DNA of 64,000 nucleotides from Alphaproteobacteria bacterium (GTDB lineage Bacteria; Pseudomonadota; Alphaproteobacteria; UBA828), in the NCBI GenBank assembly GCA_011523425.1, contig WTGU01000029.1, forward strand, positions 20,575 through 84,574, read 5' to 3'. A program made the translations under genes and the position numbers. This document shows positions 9,823 through 22,700 of the stretch, in pieces. A model generated the notes under the pieces. The model was given only the letters and a program-made list of their open reading frames with translations, made no database searches and was not told the origin of the DNA. How positions within the stretch are numbered: the stretch's first letter is position 1; each line of letters opens with the position of its first letter.

Positions 9823-10597
9823 ACCCGCGCCACACCAGGCTCTCGACGATTCTGCCGAGCCGCCCGTGCGGCTTGATGCCGATCGCCTTCAGCGTCATGC
9901 CCACGCCACGCTGGACGTGGTCGCGCCGGTAGAGCGGCAGCGTGCGCGCCGCATAGGCGCGGCTCGCGCGGCGGCGGATATAGGGGTCCGGCTCGCCGGC
10001 GCCGCAGTGGTACGCGTAGGAGAGCTCGTCGTCGGTCGATTCGAACAGCCGGCCGAGCGCCACACTGGCGCGCGCGAGCAGGCCGAGCCCCTCGCTGTCC
10101 CGATAGCGCTTCATGGCGGTGTAGAAGAGCTTGTAGTGACGGAACTCGTCGCCGGCGATGCGCGTGCAGATCGCCTTGAAGACGGGCTCCTCGGCGGCAT
10201 CGCGGAGCGCGCTGTAATAGGCGGAGGTGCCGACCTCGACGATGCAGCGCGCCACCAGCTCGCCGCAGCGCGAGCCGCGAATCGATTCGCTCGCGTCCAC
10301 GTCGATGGGATGGCCGGCGACGAAGCGCGCGAAGGCGGCGTCGAAATCGAACGAGGGATCCGCGAGCTCGGCATAGCGCCTGAGCACGGCGCCGTGCTGG
10401 ACCTCCTCCTCCGCCCAGGCGAGCGCATCGGCGCAGAAGGCGGGATCGTCGTGGAAGACGCCGCAGAGATACTTGCCGTAGTCGGCGCTGTGGTGCTCGA
10501 CCATGCACGCCGCCTTGGCGACCTTGACCATCTCGGGGTCGAGCTTGGACCGATCGAAGCGGTCCCACGGGATGTCGTCGAGGGTCCAGGTTCCCAT
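9734..10597 (-). CDS. ferritin-like di-iron protein of unknown function
   Basis: A helical protein of about 287 residues. Two E-x-x-H motifs typical of ferritin-like di-iron sites are visible, in [14 protein letters not shown] and [12 protein letters not shown], with further acidic/tyrosine-rich helices ([28 protein letters not shown]). The C-terminal third is basic and amphipathic. It may be an oxidase, hydroxylase or desaturase-like protein, but no substrate can be inferred. ATG at 10597 is chosen; GTG at 10627 is an alternative adding ten residues. It lies between rppH and the atp operon and converges on rppH. Confidence 0.65.
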   Translation of the reverse strand: MGTWTLDDIPWDRFDRSKLDPEMVKVAKAACMVEHHSADYGKYLCGVFHDDPAFCADALAWAEEEVQHGAVLRRYAELADPSFDFDAAFARFVAGHPIDVDASESIRGSRCGELVARCIVEVGTSAYYSALRDAAEEPVFKAICTRIAGDEFRHYKLFYTAMKRYRDSEGLGLLARASVALGRLFESTDDELSYAYHCGAGEPDPYIRRRASRAYAARTLPLYRRDHVQRGVGMTLKAIGIKPHGRLGRIVESLVWRGFSLYARRLARAMAREADETRQSPLRRAPA

Positions 10598-10723
10598 CTT
10601 CCGATACCCGCTCTGCGACGAGTTCACGGCTCCGCATTCTAAACCGATTCCGCTCGATGCGGAATCGCGCCGGCACTTTGTCGCTCACGGCAGCCGGCCG
10701 GAGGCCCGGCCGGCCCGTCCGGC

Positions 10724-11125
10724 TCAGCCGACGTTGGCGGCCAGAAGCTCGGCCAGCTCCACCTCGCGCTCGTACTTCGCGCGCTCCTCGTCGCCGTCGG
10801 CGTCGCGCAGGCCGAGCTGCGCCCGCTCCAGCCTCGCCTCGGCCTCGGCCCGGTCGATGGCGCCGGTCTCGAACGCCTCGGTGGAGAGCACCGTGCAGCG
10901 CTCGCCGGTCACCTCGGCGAAGCCCTCGGCCACCACGTAGCGGTCCTTCGGCTTCTCGTTCTCGTAGATCTCGATCACGCCCGGCCGGAGCGTGGAGAGC
11001 AGGAGCGAGTGGCCCGGCAGCACGCCGAAGTCGCCCTCGGCGCCGGGCACCACGACCATTTCCACCTCGCCGGAGAAGATCAGCCGCTCCGGCGCCACCA
11101 GCTCGAATTGCAGGGTGTCGGCCAT
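10724..11125 (-). CDS. atpC: F1 ATP synthase epsilon subunit
   Basis: The small central-stalk subunit coupling F1 rotation and inhibiting hydrolysis. The 133-residue protein shows the N-terminal beta-sandwich features: LQFELVAPERLIFSGEVEMVVVPGAEGDFGVLPGH, where the conserved GxxG(D)FGVLPGH loop is diagnostic, and a C-terminal helical hairpin containing EARLERAQ. It is last of five atp genes, 27 bp after atpD. Confidence 0.96.
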   Translation of the reverse strand: MADTLQFELVAPERLIFSGEVEMVVVPGAEGDFGVLPGHSLLLSTLRPGVIEIYENEKPKDRYVVAEGFAEVTGERCTVLSTEAFETGAIDRAEAEARLERAQLGLRDADGDEERAKYEREVELAELLAANVG

Positions 11126-11152
11126 GGTGCTGCCCCGCTGCCCCCGTGCCCC

Positions 11153-12619
<1,467 letters not shown>

Positions 12620-13513
12620 CTAGAGCGCTTCCGCGCCGGAGATGATCTCGATCAGCTCCTTGGTGATCTGCGCCTGTCGCGTCCGGTTGTAGTGAAGGGT
12701 CAGCTTGTCGATCATCTCGCCGGCGTTGCGCGTCGCGCTGTCCATCGCCGTCATCCGCGCGCCCTGCTCGCTCGCCGCGTTCTCCAGCAGGGAGCGGAAG
12801 ATCTGGATCGAGAGATTGCGCGGCAGGAGATCGGAGAGGATCATCTCCTCGTCAGGCTCGAACTCGTAGATCGCGCCGCCGGTATCCTCGACCTCCTCGG
12901 CCGCCGCCTGCTCCGGCGGGCTGAAGGGAATGAGCTGCTGGAAGGTGACGACCTGGCTCATCACCGTCCTGAAGCGGTTGTAGACCACGGTGCAGGTGTC
13001 GAACTCGCCGTCCTCGAAGCGCCTGGCGAGGCCGCGGCCGATCTCGTCCGCCTCCTCGAAGGAGGGGCCGCCGGAGCGCCCGATCCCGTCGGTGTGGTCG
13101 ACGATCATCGCGCCGAACTCGCGGCGGAGCTGCTCGCGCCCCTTGCGGCCGACGCAGATGATCTTGGTCGTCTTGCCCTGCTCGCCGAGCTCCTTGAGGC
13201 GCGCGCGCGTCGCCCGCGTGATCGAGCTGTTGAAGCCGCCGCAGAGCCCCCGGTCGGCGGTCGCGACCACGAAGAGGTGGGTCTCGTCCCGGCCGGTGCC
13301 GCGCAGCATCGCCGGCGCGTCCTCGCGCTCGCCCATGATCTGCGCGAGCGAGCCCACCATCCGCTCCATCCGCTCGGAGAAGGGCCGCGCGGCTTCGGCG
13401 GCCTCCTGCGCGCGGCGCAGCTTCGACGCCGCCACGAGCTTCATCGCCGAGGTGATCTTCTGGGTCTGGCGCACGCTGTTGATGCGCACCCGGAGGTCCT
13501 TGAGGCTCGCCAT
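12620..13513 (-). CDS. atpG: F1 ATP synthase gamma subunit
   Basis: The rotating central shaft. The N-terminal helix [24 protein letters not shown] and the C-terminal [31 protein letters not shown] are the conserved coiled coil; GLCGGFNSS lies in the middle. At 297 residues it is a typical alphaproteobacterial length. It follows atpA with a 33-bp gap. Confidence 0.97.
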   Translation of the reverse strand: MASLKDLRVRINSVRQTQKITSAMKLVAASKLRRAQEAAEAARPFSERMERMVGSLAQIMGEREDAPAMLRGTGRDETHLFVVATADRGLCGGFNSSITRATRARLKELGEQGKTTKIICVGRKGREQLRREFGAMIVDHTDGIGRSGGPSFEEADEIGRGLARRFEDGEFDTCTVVYNRFRTVMSQVVTFQQLIPFSPPEQAAAEEVEDTGGAIYEFEPDEEMILSDLLPRNLSIQIFRSLLENAASEQGARMTAMDSATRNAGEMIDKLTLHYNRTRQAQITKELIEIISGAEAL

Positions 13514-13546
13514 GGCGGAGGCCCGTTTCTCCCTTACCGCAGAGAG

Positions 13547-15076
13547 TTAGGCGAACTTCTTGGAGAAGTCGTCGAGGATCGCCGCGAGCGCCTTCTCGCT
13601 GTCCCCGCTCATCTCCTGCGAGCTGCGAATCTCGTCGAGCAGGCCCGCGTGACTGGCCCGCATCTCGCCCAGGAACTCGCTCTCGAAGCGGCCGATGTCG
13701 GTCACCTCGATGCCGTCGAGATAACCGCGCACGCCGGCGAAGATGGAGACCACCTGCTCCTCCACCGCCATCGGCGAGAACTGGTCCTGCTTGAGCAGCT
13801 CGGTGAGCCGCGCGCCGCGGTTGAGCAGGCGCTGGGTCGCCGCGTCGAGGTCGGAGCCGAACTGCGCGAAGGCCGCCATCTCGCGATACTGGGCGAGCTC
13901 CAGCTTGATCCGGCCCGCCACCTGCCGCATCGCCTTCACCTGGGCGGCCGAGCCCACCCGGCTGACCGAGAGGCCGACGTTAATCGCCGGCCGGATGCCC
14001 TGGTAGAAGAGATCGGTCTCGAGGAAGATCTGGCCGTCGGTGATGGAGATGACGTTGGTGGGGATGTAGGCCGAGACGTCGTTGGCCTGGGTCTCGATCA
14101 CCGGCATGGCGGTGAGCGAGCCGGAGCCGTTCTGCTCGTTCATCTTGGCCGCGCGCTCGAGCAGGCGCGAGTGCAGGTAGAAGACGTCGCCCGGATACGC
14201 CTCGCGCCCCGGCGGGCGGCGGAGCAACAGCGACATCTGGCGGTAGGCCACGGCCTGCTTGGAGAGGTCGTCGTAGAAGATGACCGCGTGCATGCCGTTG
14301 TCCCGGAAGTACTCGCCCATGGTGCAGCCCGCGTAGGGGGCGAGGAACTGCAGCGGCGCGGGCTCCGAGGCCGACGCGGAAACGACGATGGAATAGTCGA
14401 GCGCGCCGTTCTCCTCCAGCGTCTTGACGATCTGCGCCACGGTCGAGCGCTTCTGCCCCACCGCGACGTAGATGCAGTAGAGCTTGCGCGATTCGTCGTC
14501 GCCGGCGTTCACGTCCTTCTGGTTGATGATGGTGTCGATGGCGACGGCAGTCTTGCCGGTCTGGCGGTCGCCGATGATGAGCTCGCGCTGGCCGCGGCCG
14601 ATGGGCACCAGCGCGTCGAGCGCCTTCAGCCCGGTCTGCACCGGCTCGTGCACCGAGCGGCGCGGGATGATGCTGGGCGCCTTGACCTCGACCCGCCGGC
14701 GCTCGTCGCTCTCGATCGGGCCCTTGCCGTCGAGCGGATTGCCGAGCGGGTCGACGACGCGGCCGAGCAGCCCCTTGCCCACCGGCACGTCGACGATGGT
14801 GCCGGTGCGCTTGACGATATCGCCTTCCTTGATGTCGCGGTCTTCGCCGAAGATCACGATGCCGACATTGTCGGTCTCAAGGTTGAGCGCCATGCCCCTG
14901 ATGCCGCCGGGGAACTCGACCATCTCGCCGGCCTGGACATTGTCGAGCCCGTAGACGCGGGCCACGCCGTCGCCGACGGAGAGCACCTGGCCCACCTCGG
15001 CGACATCGGCCTCGGAGCCGAAATTGGCGATCTGCTCCTTCAGGATTGCCGAAATTTCGGCGGCGCCGATATCCAT
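13547..15076 (-). CDS. atpA: F1 ATP synthase alpha subunit
   Basis: The non-catalytic nucleotide-binding subunit. Walker A is GDRQTGKT at about residue 170, and [16 protein letters not shown] carries the Walker B-like strand; the [17 protein letters not shown] signature follows. The length of 509 is normal. The start is ATG at 15076, one base after the atpH stop, consistent with translational coupling. Confidence 0.98.
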   Translation of the reverse strand: MDIGAAEISAILKEQIANFGSEADVAEVGQVLSVGDGVARVYGLDNVQAGEMVEFPGGIRGMALNLETDNVGIVIFGEDRDIKEGDIVKRTGTIVDVPVGKGLLGRVVDPLGNPLDGKGPIESDERRRVEVKAPSIIPRRSVHEPVQTGLKALDALVPIGRGQRELIIGDRQTGKTAVAIDTIINQKDVNAGDDESRKLYCIYVAVGQKRSTVAQIVKTLEENGALDYSIVVSASASEPAPLQFLAPYAGCTMGEYFRDNGMHAVIFYDDLSKQAVAYRQMSLLLRRPPGREAYPGDVFYLHSRLLERAAKMNEQNGSGSLTAMPVIETQANDVSAYIPTNVISITDGQIFLETDLFYQGIRPAINVGLSVSRVGSAAQVKAMRQVAGRIKLELAQYREMAAFAQFGSDLDAATQRLLNRGARLTELLKQDQFSPMAVEEQVVSIFAGVRGYLDGIEVTDIGRFESEFLGEMRASHAGLLDEIRSSQEMSGDSEKALAAILDDFSKKFA

Positions 15077-15077
15077 C

Positions 15078-15635
15078 TCAGATTCCCTTCATCGCCAACT
15101 CCAGATTCTGGAGCTTCGTTCTGATCGAGTTGTCGAGCATGCGCGAGCCGACGCGCACCGTGAGCCCGCCGATCAACGCCGGATCGACCCGGGTCTCGAG
15201 CGCCACGTCGCGGCCGACGATGGCGCGGAGCGCCTCGTTCACCGCCTCAACGTGGGCGGGCTTGAGCGGCACTGCCGAGGTCACCTCGGCCGAGACCTCG
15301 CCGCGATGCTCGGCGAGCTTCGCCTGGAACGCGGCGATCATGTCCGTCAGCAGGAAGACGCGCCGGTTGCGCGCCAGCAGGGCCACGAAGTTGCGGACGT
15401 ACTGGCCGGTGCCCAGCCGCTCCAGCACGGCGTCGAGCGCCTGGCCCTGCTCCGCGCGGGAGAGCGTCAGGCTCCGCACCACGCGCCCGAGGTCGTCGCT
15501 GCCGGCGACCAGCGTGCGGATGGCGTCGAGGTCGCCCTCGACCGCTTCGAGCGCGTCCCTCTCGAGAGCAAGCTCGAAGAGCGCAGTCGCATAGCGATCC
15601 GCCAGACCGGCTCCGCCGACCGATTGACCAGCCAC
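15078..15635 (-). CDS. atpH: F1 ATP synthase delta subunit
   Basis: Peripheral stalk subunit that joins F1 to the b subunits. The N-terminal helical domain begins [15 protein letters not shown] and the C-terminal domain contains [15 protein letters not shown] and the conserved [22 protein letters not shown]. The GTG start at 15635 has a GAGGAG element upstream. It opens the atpHAGDC operon; F0 genes (atpBEF) are not here, as usual for alphaproteobacteria where they form a separate locus. Confidence 0.96.
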   Translation of the reverse strand: MAGQSVGGAGLADRYATALFELALERDALEAVEGDLDAIRTLVAGSDDLGRVVRSLTLSRAEQGQALDAVLERLGTGQYVRNFVALLARNRRVFLLTDMIAAFQAKLAEHRGEVSAEVTSAVPLKPAHVEAVNEALRAIVGRDVALETRVDPALIGGLTVRVGSRMLDNSIRTKLQNLELAMKGI

Positions 15636-15874
15636 CGCTACTCCTCAGGTCCGCTTGAGTGTGCTCCGGATGCGCCGCCACGCGCGGCCTATCCGGCGGC
15701 GCGGCCGCAAAAAAAGCCTCGCGGGCGCCCGTCCCGGACAAGGCGGCAGAGTGGTATCACACTCACCGGGCCGGCGCAACCGGCCGCGCGGGCTGAGGAG
15801 CCGGCCGGGCCGGCGCAGGCCGGGCGCCGCTCAGGCCGCGATTGCGGGGATGAAGGTGCGCCCGGCGCCGGCCG

Positions 15875-16123
15875 TCAGCGGCCGCCCTTGGGCGCCCTGC
15901 GGGCGGCCCTGGCGGCGCGCTCGTGGACGCGGCGCATGAGCCTGGCCGCCTCGCGCACCTCGTCGCGGGCGACCTCGATCATGGTGAGATCGTGGCGGCC
16001 GGGGCGCTCGGTGTCTTCCAGCCCCGCCACCCGTTCGCTCGCCTGCGCCAGATAGGCGCGCGCGCCCTCGATCAGCTCGGCCAGGGTGAGGGTCTGCGGC
16101 CTGGCCGCATTCCTGCTCGCCAT
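15875..16123 (-). CDS. small helical protein at end of tail operon
   Basis: An 82-residue charged protein, mostly alpha-helical with a likely coiled-coil segment (ARAYLAQASERVAGLEDT, then EVAREVREAARLMRRVHE-like heptads) and a basic C-terminus. It lies 30 bp after the preceding phage gene on the same strand, so it is probably the last gene of the late operon. No family is recognised. Confidence 0.5.
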   Translation of the reverse strand: MASRNAARPQTLTLAELIEGARAYLAQASERVAGLEDTERPGRHDLTMIEVARDEVREAARLMRRVHERAARAARRAPKGGR

Positions 16124-16153
16124 CTCATCCTCCTCGTCGTGTCGCCTCGCCCG

Positions 16154-16705
16154 TCACGCTGCGGGCGCCGTGAGCCATGCCCAGCCGCGCGTGAGCGTGA
16201 CCGTCGCGCTCTCGTCCGTGCGCAGGACGAAGGTGCCGTCTGCGGCGTTGGTCTCGCCGCCGATCACGGCGAGCAGGCCGCCCGCCGGCAGGGCGATCGT
16301 CGCCGGGGCCCCGTGGACGGACTGCACCGCCCGCGACGGCGCCAGCCATGACTGGTGGAAGCAGCGCCAGCGGGTGCCGGCATGGGCCTCGTAGGTCACC
16401 GGCGCGCCCGCCGGCCAGGTCTCGCGGTCGTCGTGGTTGAAGCCGCCCGCCGCGACCGTCTCGACGTGCGCCGCTCCGCTGGCGCTGCCGCCTGTGCCCA
16501 CGGTGGCGCGGTAGGAGCCGGCCAGCACGTAGGCGGTCGAGAAGCCGCTCGGCGGGTTCGGGTGCGCCATCGCGGCCGCCGCGCCGGCCGGCGCGGCGCA
16601 CTCGATCAGCACGGCGTCCTGGTAGGCCCAGAGGACGCGCACCGCGATCTCCTCCGCCGTCGGCTCCCGATCGGCGACGATCTCGTGGCTGCGCAGCACC
16701 TCCAT
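16154..16705 (-). CDS. phage protein downstream of J-like gene, possible tail accessory
   Basis: A 183-residue protein starting at an ATG that overlaps the stop of the J-like gene as TGATG, so it is translationally coupled. The N-terminal 35 residues look like a small helical DNA- or protein-contact segment (MEVLRSHEIVADREPTAEE). The rest is beta-rich with repeated G-rich turns and ends in RGWAWLTAPAA, resembling a fibre-tip or receptor-binding accessory protein. No family is recognised; the role is inferred only from position. Confidence 0.55.
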   Translation of the reverse strand: MEVLRSHEIVADREPTAEEIAVRVLWAYQDAVLIECAAPAGAAAAMAHPNPPSGFSTAYVLAGSYRATVGTGGSASGAAHVETVAAGGFNHDDRETWPAGAPVTYEAHAGTRWRCFHQSWLAPSRAVQSVHGAPATIALPAGGLLAVIGGETNAADGTFVLRTDESATVTLTRGWAWLTAPAA

Positions 16706-19700
16706 CAGCTCGCCCTCTCCCATGCGCTCTCGCCGTCGTCGGTCTCGGCCCGAATATCGACGGCGATGCCGCTGCTGTTGGCGGTGAAGCTCCACGAGGT
16801 GTCGTTCGTGTCGCTCTGCTCGCCGCCGGGGGTCCGGCGCCGGCCGTAGCGGTGGCTCGCGCCGCTGCCCCAGTCGGCGGGCGCGTCCCAGGTGACGGCG
16901 TAGCTGAACTGGCCCTTGCCGGCGTTGGTGACGGTGACATCGACGTTGCGCGGGGCGCCGGGCGCCGTCCGCACGACGTTGACGGTGAAGGCCTCGGTAT
17001 CGCTCGCCGTGTCGCTCGTCTGATCTGCGGCGTTCGTGCCGGTGCCACGCGCGGTGACCTCACAGCGCACGACGACGGCGGTGGCGGCGGTCACGTCCGG
17101 CGGCTCGTAGGTAACGTCCGCCCCGGAGCCCGAGATCGAGCCGCCGCCCGAGACCACGCTCCAGTCATAGCCGAGCTCGTCGTAGGTGCCGCCCGAGACC
17201 GAGGCCGCGAGCGCCTGCGTCGCGTCTTCGTCCACCGAGCCCACGGCGGCGATGGTGACCGCCGGCGCATCGGCAGCGGGCAGCACCACGTTGACGGTGA
17301 AGCCCTCGGTATCGCTCGCCGTGTCGGACGTGCCGTCCTTGGCGTTCGTGCCGGTGCCGCGCGCGGTGACGGTGCAGCGCACGACGACGGCGGTATCTGC
17401 CGCCACGTCCGACGGCTCGTAGGTGACGCTCGCGCCGGAGCCGGTGATCGAGCCGCCGCCGGATTCGACATCCCAGGCGTAGTCGAGCGTATCGTAGGTG
17501 CCGCCGCTCACTGAAGCCGAGAGCGCCTGCGTTTCGTCCTCGTCCACCGAGCCCACGGCGGCGACGGTGACCCTGGGCGCAGCGGCGTCCGGCAGCATCG
17601 GCGGCGGTGGCGGCGGCGGAACGGTGACGACGTTGACGGTGAAGCCCTCGGTATCCGTGGCCGTGTCGCTCGTGTTGTCATTGGCGTTCGTGCCGGTGCC
17701 ACGCGCGGTGACGGTGCAGCGCACGGTGACGGCGGTGTCGGCGGTCACGTCCGGCGGGTTGTAGGTCACGCCCGACCCGGAGCCGGTGATCGAGCCGCCG
17801 CCCGAGACCACGCTCCAGGCATAGCTCAGCTCGTCGTAGGTGCCGCCCGAGACGCTGGCCGAGAGCGCCTGCGTCGCGTCCTCGTCCACCGAGCCCACGG
17901 CGGCGATGGTGACCGCCGGCGCAGCGGCGTCGGGCAGCATCGGCGGGTCGGGCGGGTCCGGCATGTCCTCGACGTGGTTGACGGTGAAGCCCTCGGTATC
18001 GCTGTCCTGGTCGCTGGTGCCGCTTGCGGCGTTCGTGCCGGTACCGCGCGCGGTGACGGTGCAGCTCACGACGACGGCGGTATCGGCCGCCACGTCCGGC
18101 GGCGCGTAGGTCACGCTCGCGCCGGAGCCGGTGATCGAGCCGCCGCCGGACTCGACATTCCAGGCATAGCCGAGCGTGTCGTAGGTGCCACCCGAGACGC
18201 TGGCCGAGAGGCTGAGCGTCGCGTCCTCGTCCACCGAGGTCACGGCGGCGATGGTGACCCTGGGCGCAGCGGCGTCGGGCAGGGACGGTGGCGGGGGCGG
18301 CGGCGCGCTCGTCGTCCCGCGGAAGCCGATGATGCCCATGACGGTGACGCTGATCGAGGCGTTGGGCACGCGGAGCGTCAAGTCGCCGCCCGACGCGCCG
18401 GCGGTGACGCCGTTGGACTGGCCCGCGCGCCCGGTGAAGCCGTGCATGCCGGCGCTGGAATAGACGAGGAAGGCGCCGAAGGCGGACGCCGGCTCCGCCA
18501 GCGCGAACGCCCGCGCGCTGGTGCCGAGGGCCTGGCTCCCGGTCCACAGCAGGCGCGCGCCGCGAAGCTGCCCGCCCTCCTCCGCCAGGCCCTCGCCGAG
18601 ATCGAGGTTGGCCGCGCTGAAGGTGCCGGTGACGTTGAGATCACGGAAGTCGCCGCTGATCGCGCGGATGTTCACCGCGTCGATGTCGGCGGCGCCGATC
18701 CAGTTTTCGGCCTTGCGCCAGGCGCTCGCGGCCGCCCCCCAGCTCCACCAGGCGTTGAAGCCGGGGCGCCAGAAGCGAATCCAGTCGCCGTCCACGTTGT
18801 CGCCGACTGTCTCGCCGTCGGCGATCGCCACGAAGGCCGCCGGCAGCACGCTCCCGGCCGCTTCGAGCTGCGCCCGCTCCAGCGCCGAGACGAGGTAGTG
18901 GTAGACGTTCGGCCCCCGGCTCGCGGGATCGCCCTGCTCGCCGGTGAGGTCGCGCTGGAAGGTCCAGGTGGCCGGGCCGGTCTTGAGGTAGACGAAGCCG
19001 TTGTCGGTGCGGAAGTACCAGTCACCGACGGCGCCGAGGGTGGCCGGCGGCGGGCCTGAGCCGCCGTGCCAGGTGGCGCCGTCGGCGCCGTCGATGTCGA
19101 GCTCGAAGGCCCAGGCGCCGGCGATCTTGCGATAGATGCCGGCGTTGGTCGTGCGGAAGTACCAGTCGCCGTCCTCGCCGAGGGAGGCGGGCGGCTCGGC
19201 CGCGCCGGTGTGCCAGGTGGCGCCGTCGGCGCCGGCGAGGCTCGCGACCTCCGCCCAGGCCCCGCCCGCCTTGCGCCAGACCGAGGCATCGTCCTCGTCG
19301 AGGTAGAAGTCGCCGTCCTCGCCGAGGCCGGCAGCCGGCGCGCCCGAGCCGGAGAGCCACGTCGCGCCGGCGATGCCCTGCGGCCCGGTGACGTCGCGGC
19401 GGAAGGTCCAGGTGGCGGCGCCGGTCTTCTCGTAGACGAAGCCGTTGTCGGTGCGGAAGTACCAGTCGCCGATCCGGCCCAAGCCCGCCGCCGGTGCGCC
19501 GATGCCGCCGTGCCAGGTCGCGCCGTCGGCGCCGTCGATGTCGAGCTGGAAGGCCCAGGCGCCGCCGGCCTTGCGATAGATGCCGGCGTTCGACGTGCGG
19601 AAGTACCAGTCGCCGTCCGCGCCGAGGGTATCGGGCGGCGCGCCGGCGCCGACATACCAGCGCGCGCCGTCGGCGCCGGAGAGATCGGCGATCTCGACCC

Positions 19701-22700
19701 AGGCGCCCGCCCGCTTCTCGTAGACGGTGTTCGTGTCGGTGCTGAGCGCGAAGTCGCCGTCGGCGCCGAGGGAGGCCGGCGGCAGGCCGGCGACGATGTG
19801 CCAGCGCTGCCCGCCGATGCGCTGGCCGCCGAAGGTGACGCGCACCGAGACCGATTCCGATTCGAGGCCCGCGGTCGAGACCGCGCGGGCCGCCACCGTC
19901 CAGGTGCCGGGGCCGGGCTCCAGCGCCTCCAGCGGCGAGGCGGTGAGGAAGCCCGCATGCAGCGGCGTCATGTCCGCCCACGCGGCCGCCGCATCCGCGG
20001 CGTAGCGCAGCACCACGCCCTCCAGGTCCGGCGCTTCGGGCGGCGTCCAGCTATAGATGCGGGTGCCGTCCTCGTGCTCGCGCACCGCGAGGTCGCGCGG
20101 CGGCGCCGGCGCGAGACCGGCCTCCAGCATCCAGGTCGTGCGGAAGCGCGGGCCGGCGGGCGCAGCCTCCGAGCCCGGCACGATCTCGACCGCCTGACCG
20201 GTCTCCGGCGGCACCAGCCAGCGCGCCACGGTGGCGCCGTCCACCAGGCGAGCGACGACCGCGAGCTCGGCGAAGCTCGGCCCGGCCCGCACCGTGGCGC
20301 CGCGCCAGTCGCCGGCGACGGTGAGCGTCGCCTCCAGCTCGGTCATGGTGCCGCGCCCGACCTGCACCCGGCGGGGCGCGAAGGCCACGGCGAGCACGCG
20401 GGGTGTGCGCGATACGATATCCGGGAAGGGCGCGCTGAGATCGCTCGTCGCGAGGGCGTAGTAGGCCTCGACCTCGTCGATCGCGACGAAGCGGACGTGT
20501 CGGTCGCCGCGCGGCTGCACCGCGATGATGCGGGCGCGCACCGGCGGCAGCGCCTCGTCGTAGAAGCGCCAGAGGATATCGAGCGGGCTGGCGCCGTCGG
20601 CATCGGGGGCTGCCGGCAGCGGGTCCGCCAGCACCAGCTCTGCGGTCTCGCCGGGGATGCCCGGCGGCCGCGTCACCGCCGTCTGGTGCAGCGTGCCGTC
20701 GGGCAGCCTGAGCAGCAGGCGCGGATCGGCGCCGGGATCGACCGGGCGATTGAGGGTCACACGGCCTGCCGTGCCGCCCGTGAGCCGGCCGGCGGCGCCG
20801 CCGTCGATCAGCGAGTGCGTGATATGCACCACGTCGCCGCGCGCGAGCGCCAAGCCCTCGGCCGCCATCTCCCACATGAGCCGGCGCCGGTGGTAGACCT
20901 GGCGCGCGACCTGGAGGTTGCAGGCCATCGCCGCCTGGTCGCGGCCGGTGACGCCGGGCAGCGTGACCGTGGCGCTGGAGGCGGGCGCGCCGATGAGCCC
21001 CGGCACCGAGCGGCGCAGCGTGTTGTACTGCCAGTCGAGCGCCGGCTCGCGGTAGCGGACCACGACCTCCTCGGCCGCCTTGCCGGTGGCGTACTCGACC
21101 CGGAAGGAGCCGGCGACGATGTTGCCGGGCGTGACCAGCGCCGTCGCCGGGCGACCCTCCGCATCCCAGATCACGCCGAGCCGGCCGCTCTGCCAGGTGA
21201 CGGCGGCGCGGCCGCAGCGGGCGATCAGCGCCAGCACCTCGGCATGGGAGACCGCGCGGTCGATCACGTGATCGCAGCGGAGCCCCTGAGCGGTGCACCA
21301 TGCGCCCCAGGCGACGAGCGCCGCGTCGTCGATCCGCTCCGGCGCGAGGCCGGCACCGGCGACGAGGCGGCCGCCGATGAAGACGCCCCGCGCGTACCAG
21401 CGGAATATCCAGGCGGGGTTGGAGGAGGGTTGCGGCTGCGTCCAGTGGGCGCCGTCCCAGGTCGGCACCTTCTGGCGCACCACGGCCGAGAGGCGTTGCA
21501 GGCGGCCGGCGAGCTGACCCGAGGCGCGGATGCGAACGCCGAGGCGGGTCTGGCCGGCATAGTCGGCCTCGTCCGGCTGGTAGGAGCGGAGCGCCGCCCA
21601 GGTGAGATCGTCGTAGATGCGCTCGTCGTCGGGCGGCGGGGCGGTCCGCCGCACCCGCACGGTCCACTGCGCCTCGGCGCCGAGCTCGTAGGTGAGTGTG
21701 CGGCGCAGGGCGCTCTGGCTCGCGTTCGTGAGCTCGACCGTGCGCCGCTCGACCGCGTGCCCCGGCGCCTCCCACTCGATCTCGATCTCGACGGCCTGCT
21801 CCTCGACCCCGCCCCGGTCGGTGACGCGGAAGAGCCGGCCGACGATGTCGATGCCGATGCGCCGCGTCCGCGTCCCGGTGACGCGGGCGACGAAGGCGGT
21901 ATCGTCAAGCGCCGCGCCGGCCTCGGTGTCCACGTTGCCGGCGACCAGGGCGATGCGGCCGGCCGCGTCGGCCCACTCGGTCTCGACCTCCTCGTAGTCG
22001 TCGAGGGCGGCCTCGCCGAGCCTGAGCGGGTCCACGTCGAGATCGCCGAGGCCGAAGTTGAACATCTGGTGGAGGTACTGGTCCTCGCCGTCGATCTCGG
22101 TGTATTCGGCCGCGCCGAGGTCGGGGAAGACCCGGTGCTCGCCCAGCACCAGCAGCAGCGGCTCATAAGCGCGCACCCGGTTGGCGCCGCCGGTGAGGCT
22201 GTAGAGCGGCTCGGGCTGCGCCGCCGCCTCCGGCACAGGCAGCTCCAGCGGCGCGATGGCGTTGATGACGAGGCCGCCGCCGACGGCGATGGCGGCGCCG
22301 ATCGCCGCCTGCCCGAGCAGACTGGAGGTGACCAGCGGCGGCACGTAGATGGTGGCGACGATCAGCGCGAGCTGGAGGACGGTGCGGAGCGGGTTCTTCT
22401 CGCCGCCGCCGTCGCCGGCGGCAGCCCGCAGGGTGACGATCTGCCCCGGCCGGAGCCGGGTCTCGCCCCAGTCCGCGCGCGCCACCGGCCGGCCGTCGAT
22501 CGTGGCGTCGATCATGGGCGCGTCCGCGCTACCGCTTCGCTGCTTGAGCGCGGACGCGCCTGGGATGTCTGCGCCGAGCACGTCTTGGATCAGATCGGCG
22601 AGCGTCGTCTCCGGCCCGATCGCGGCAACCCGCGTCGCGCGGCCAGCAGCCGTCAGCGGATGCGGCCAGAGATCGGTGGTGATGAGCGCCGGGCCGCCAG

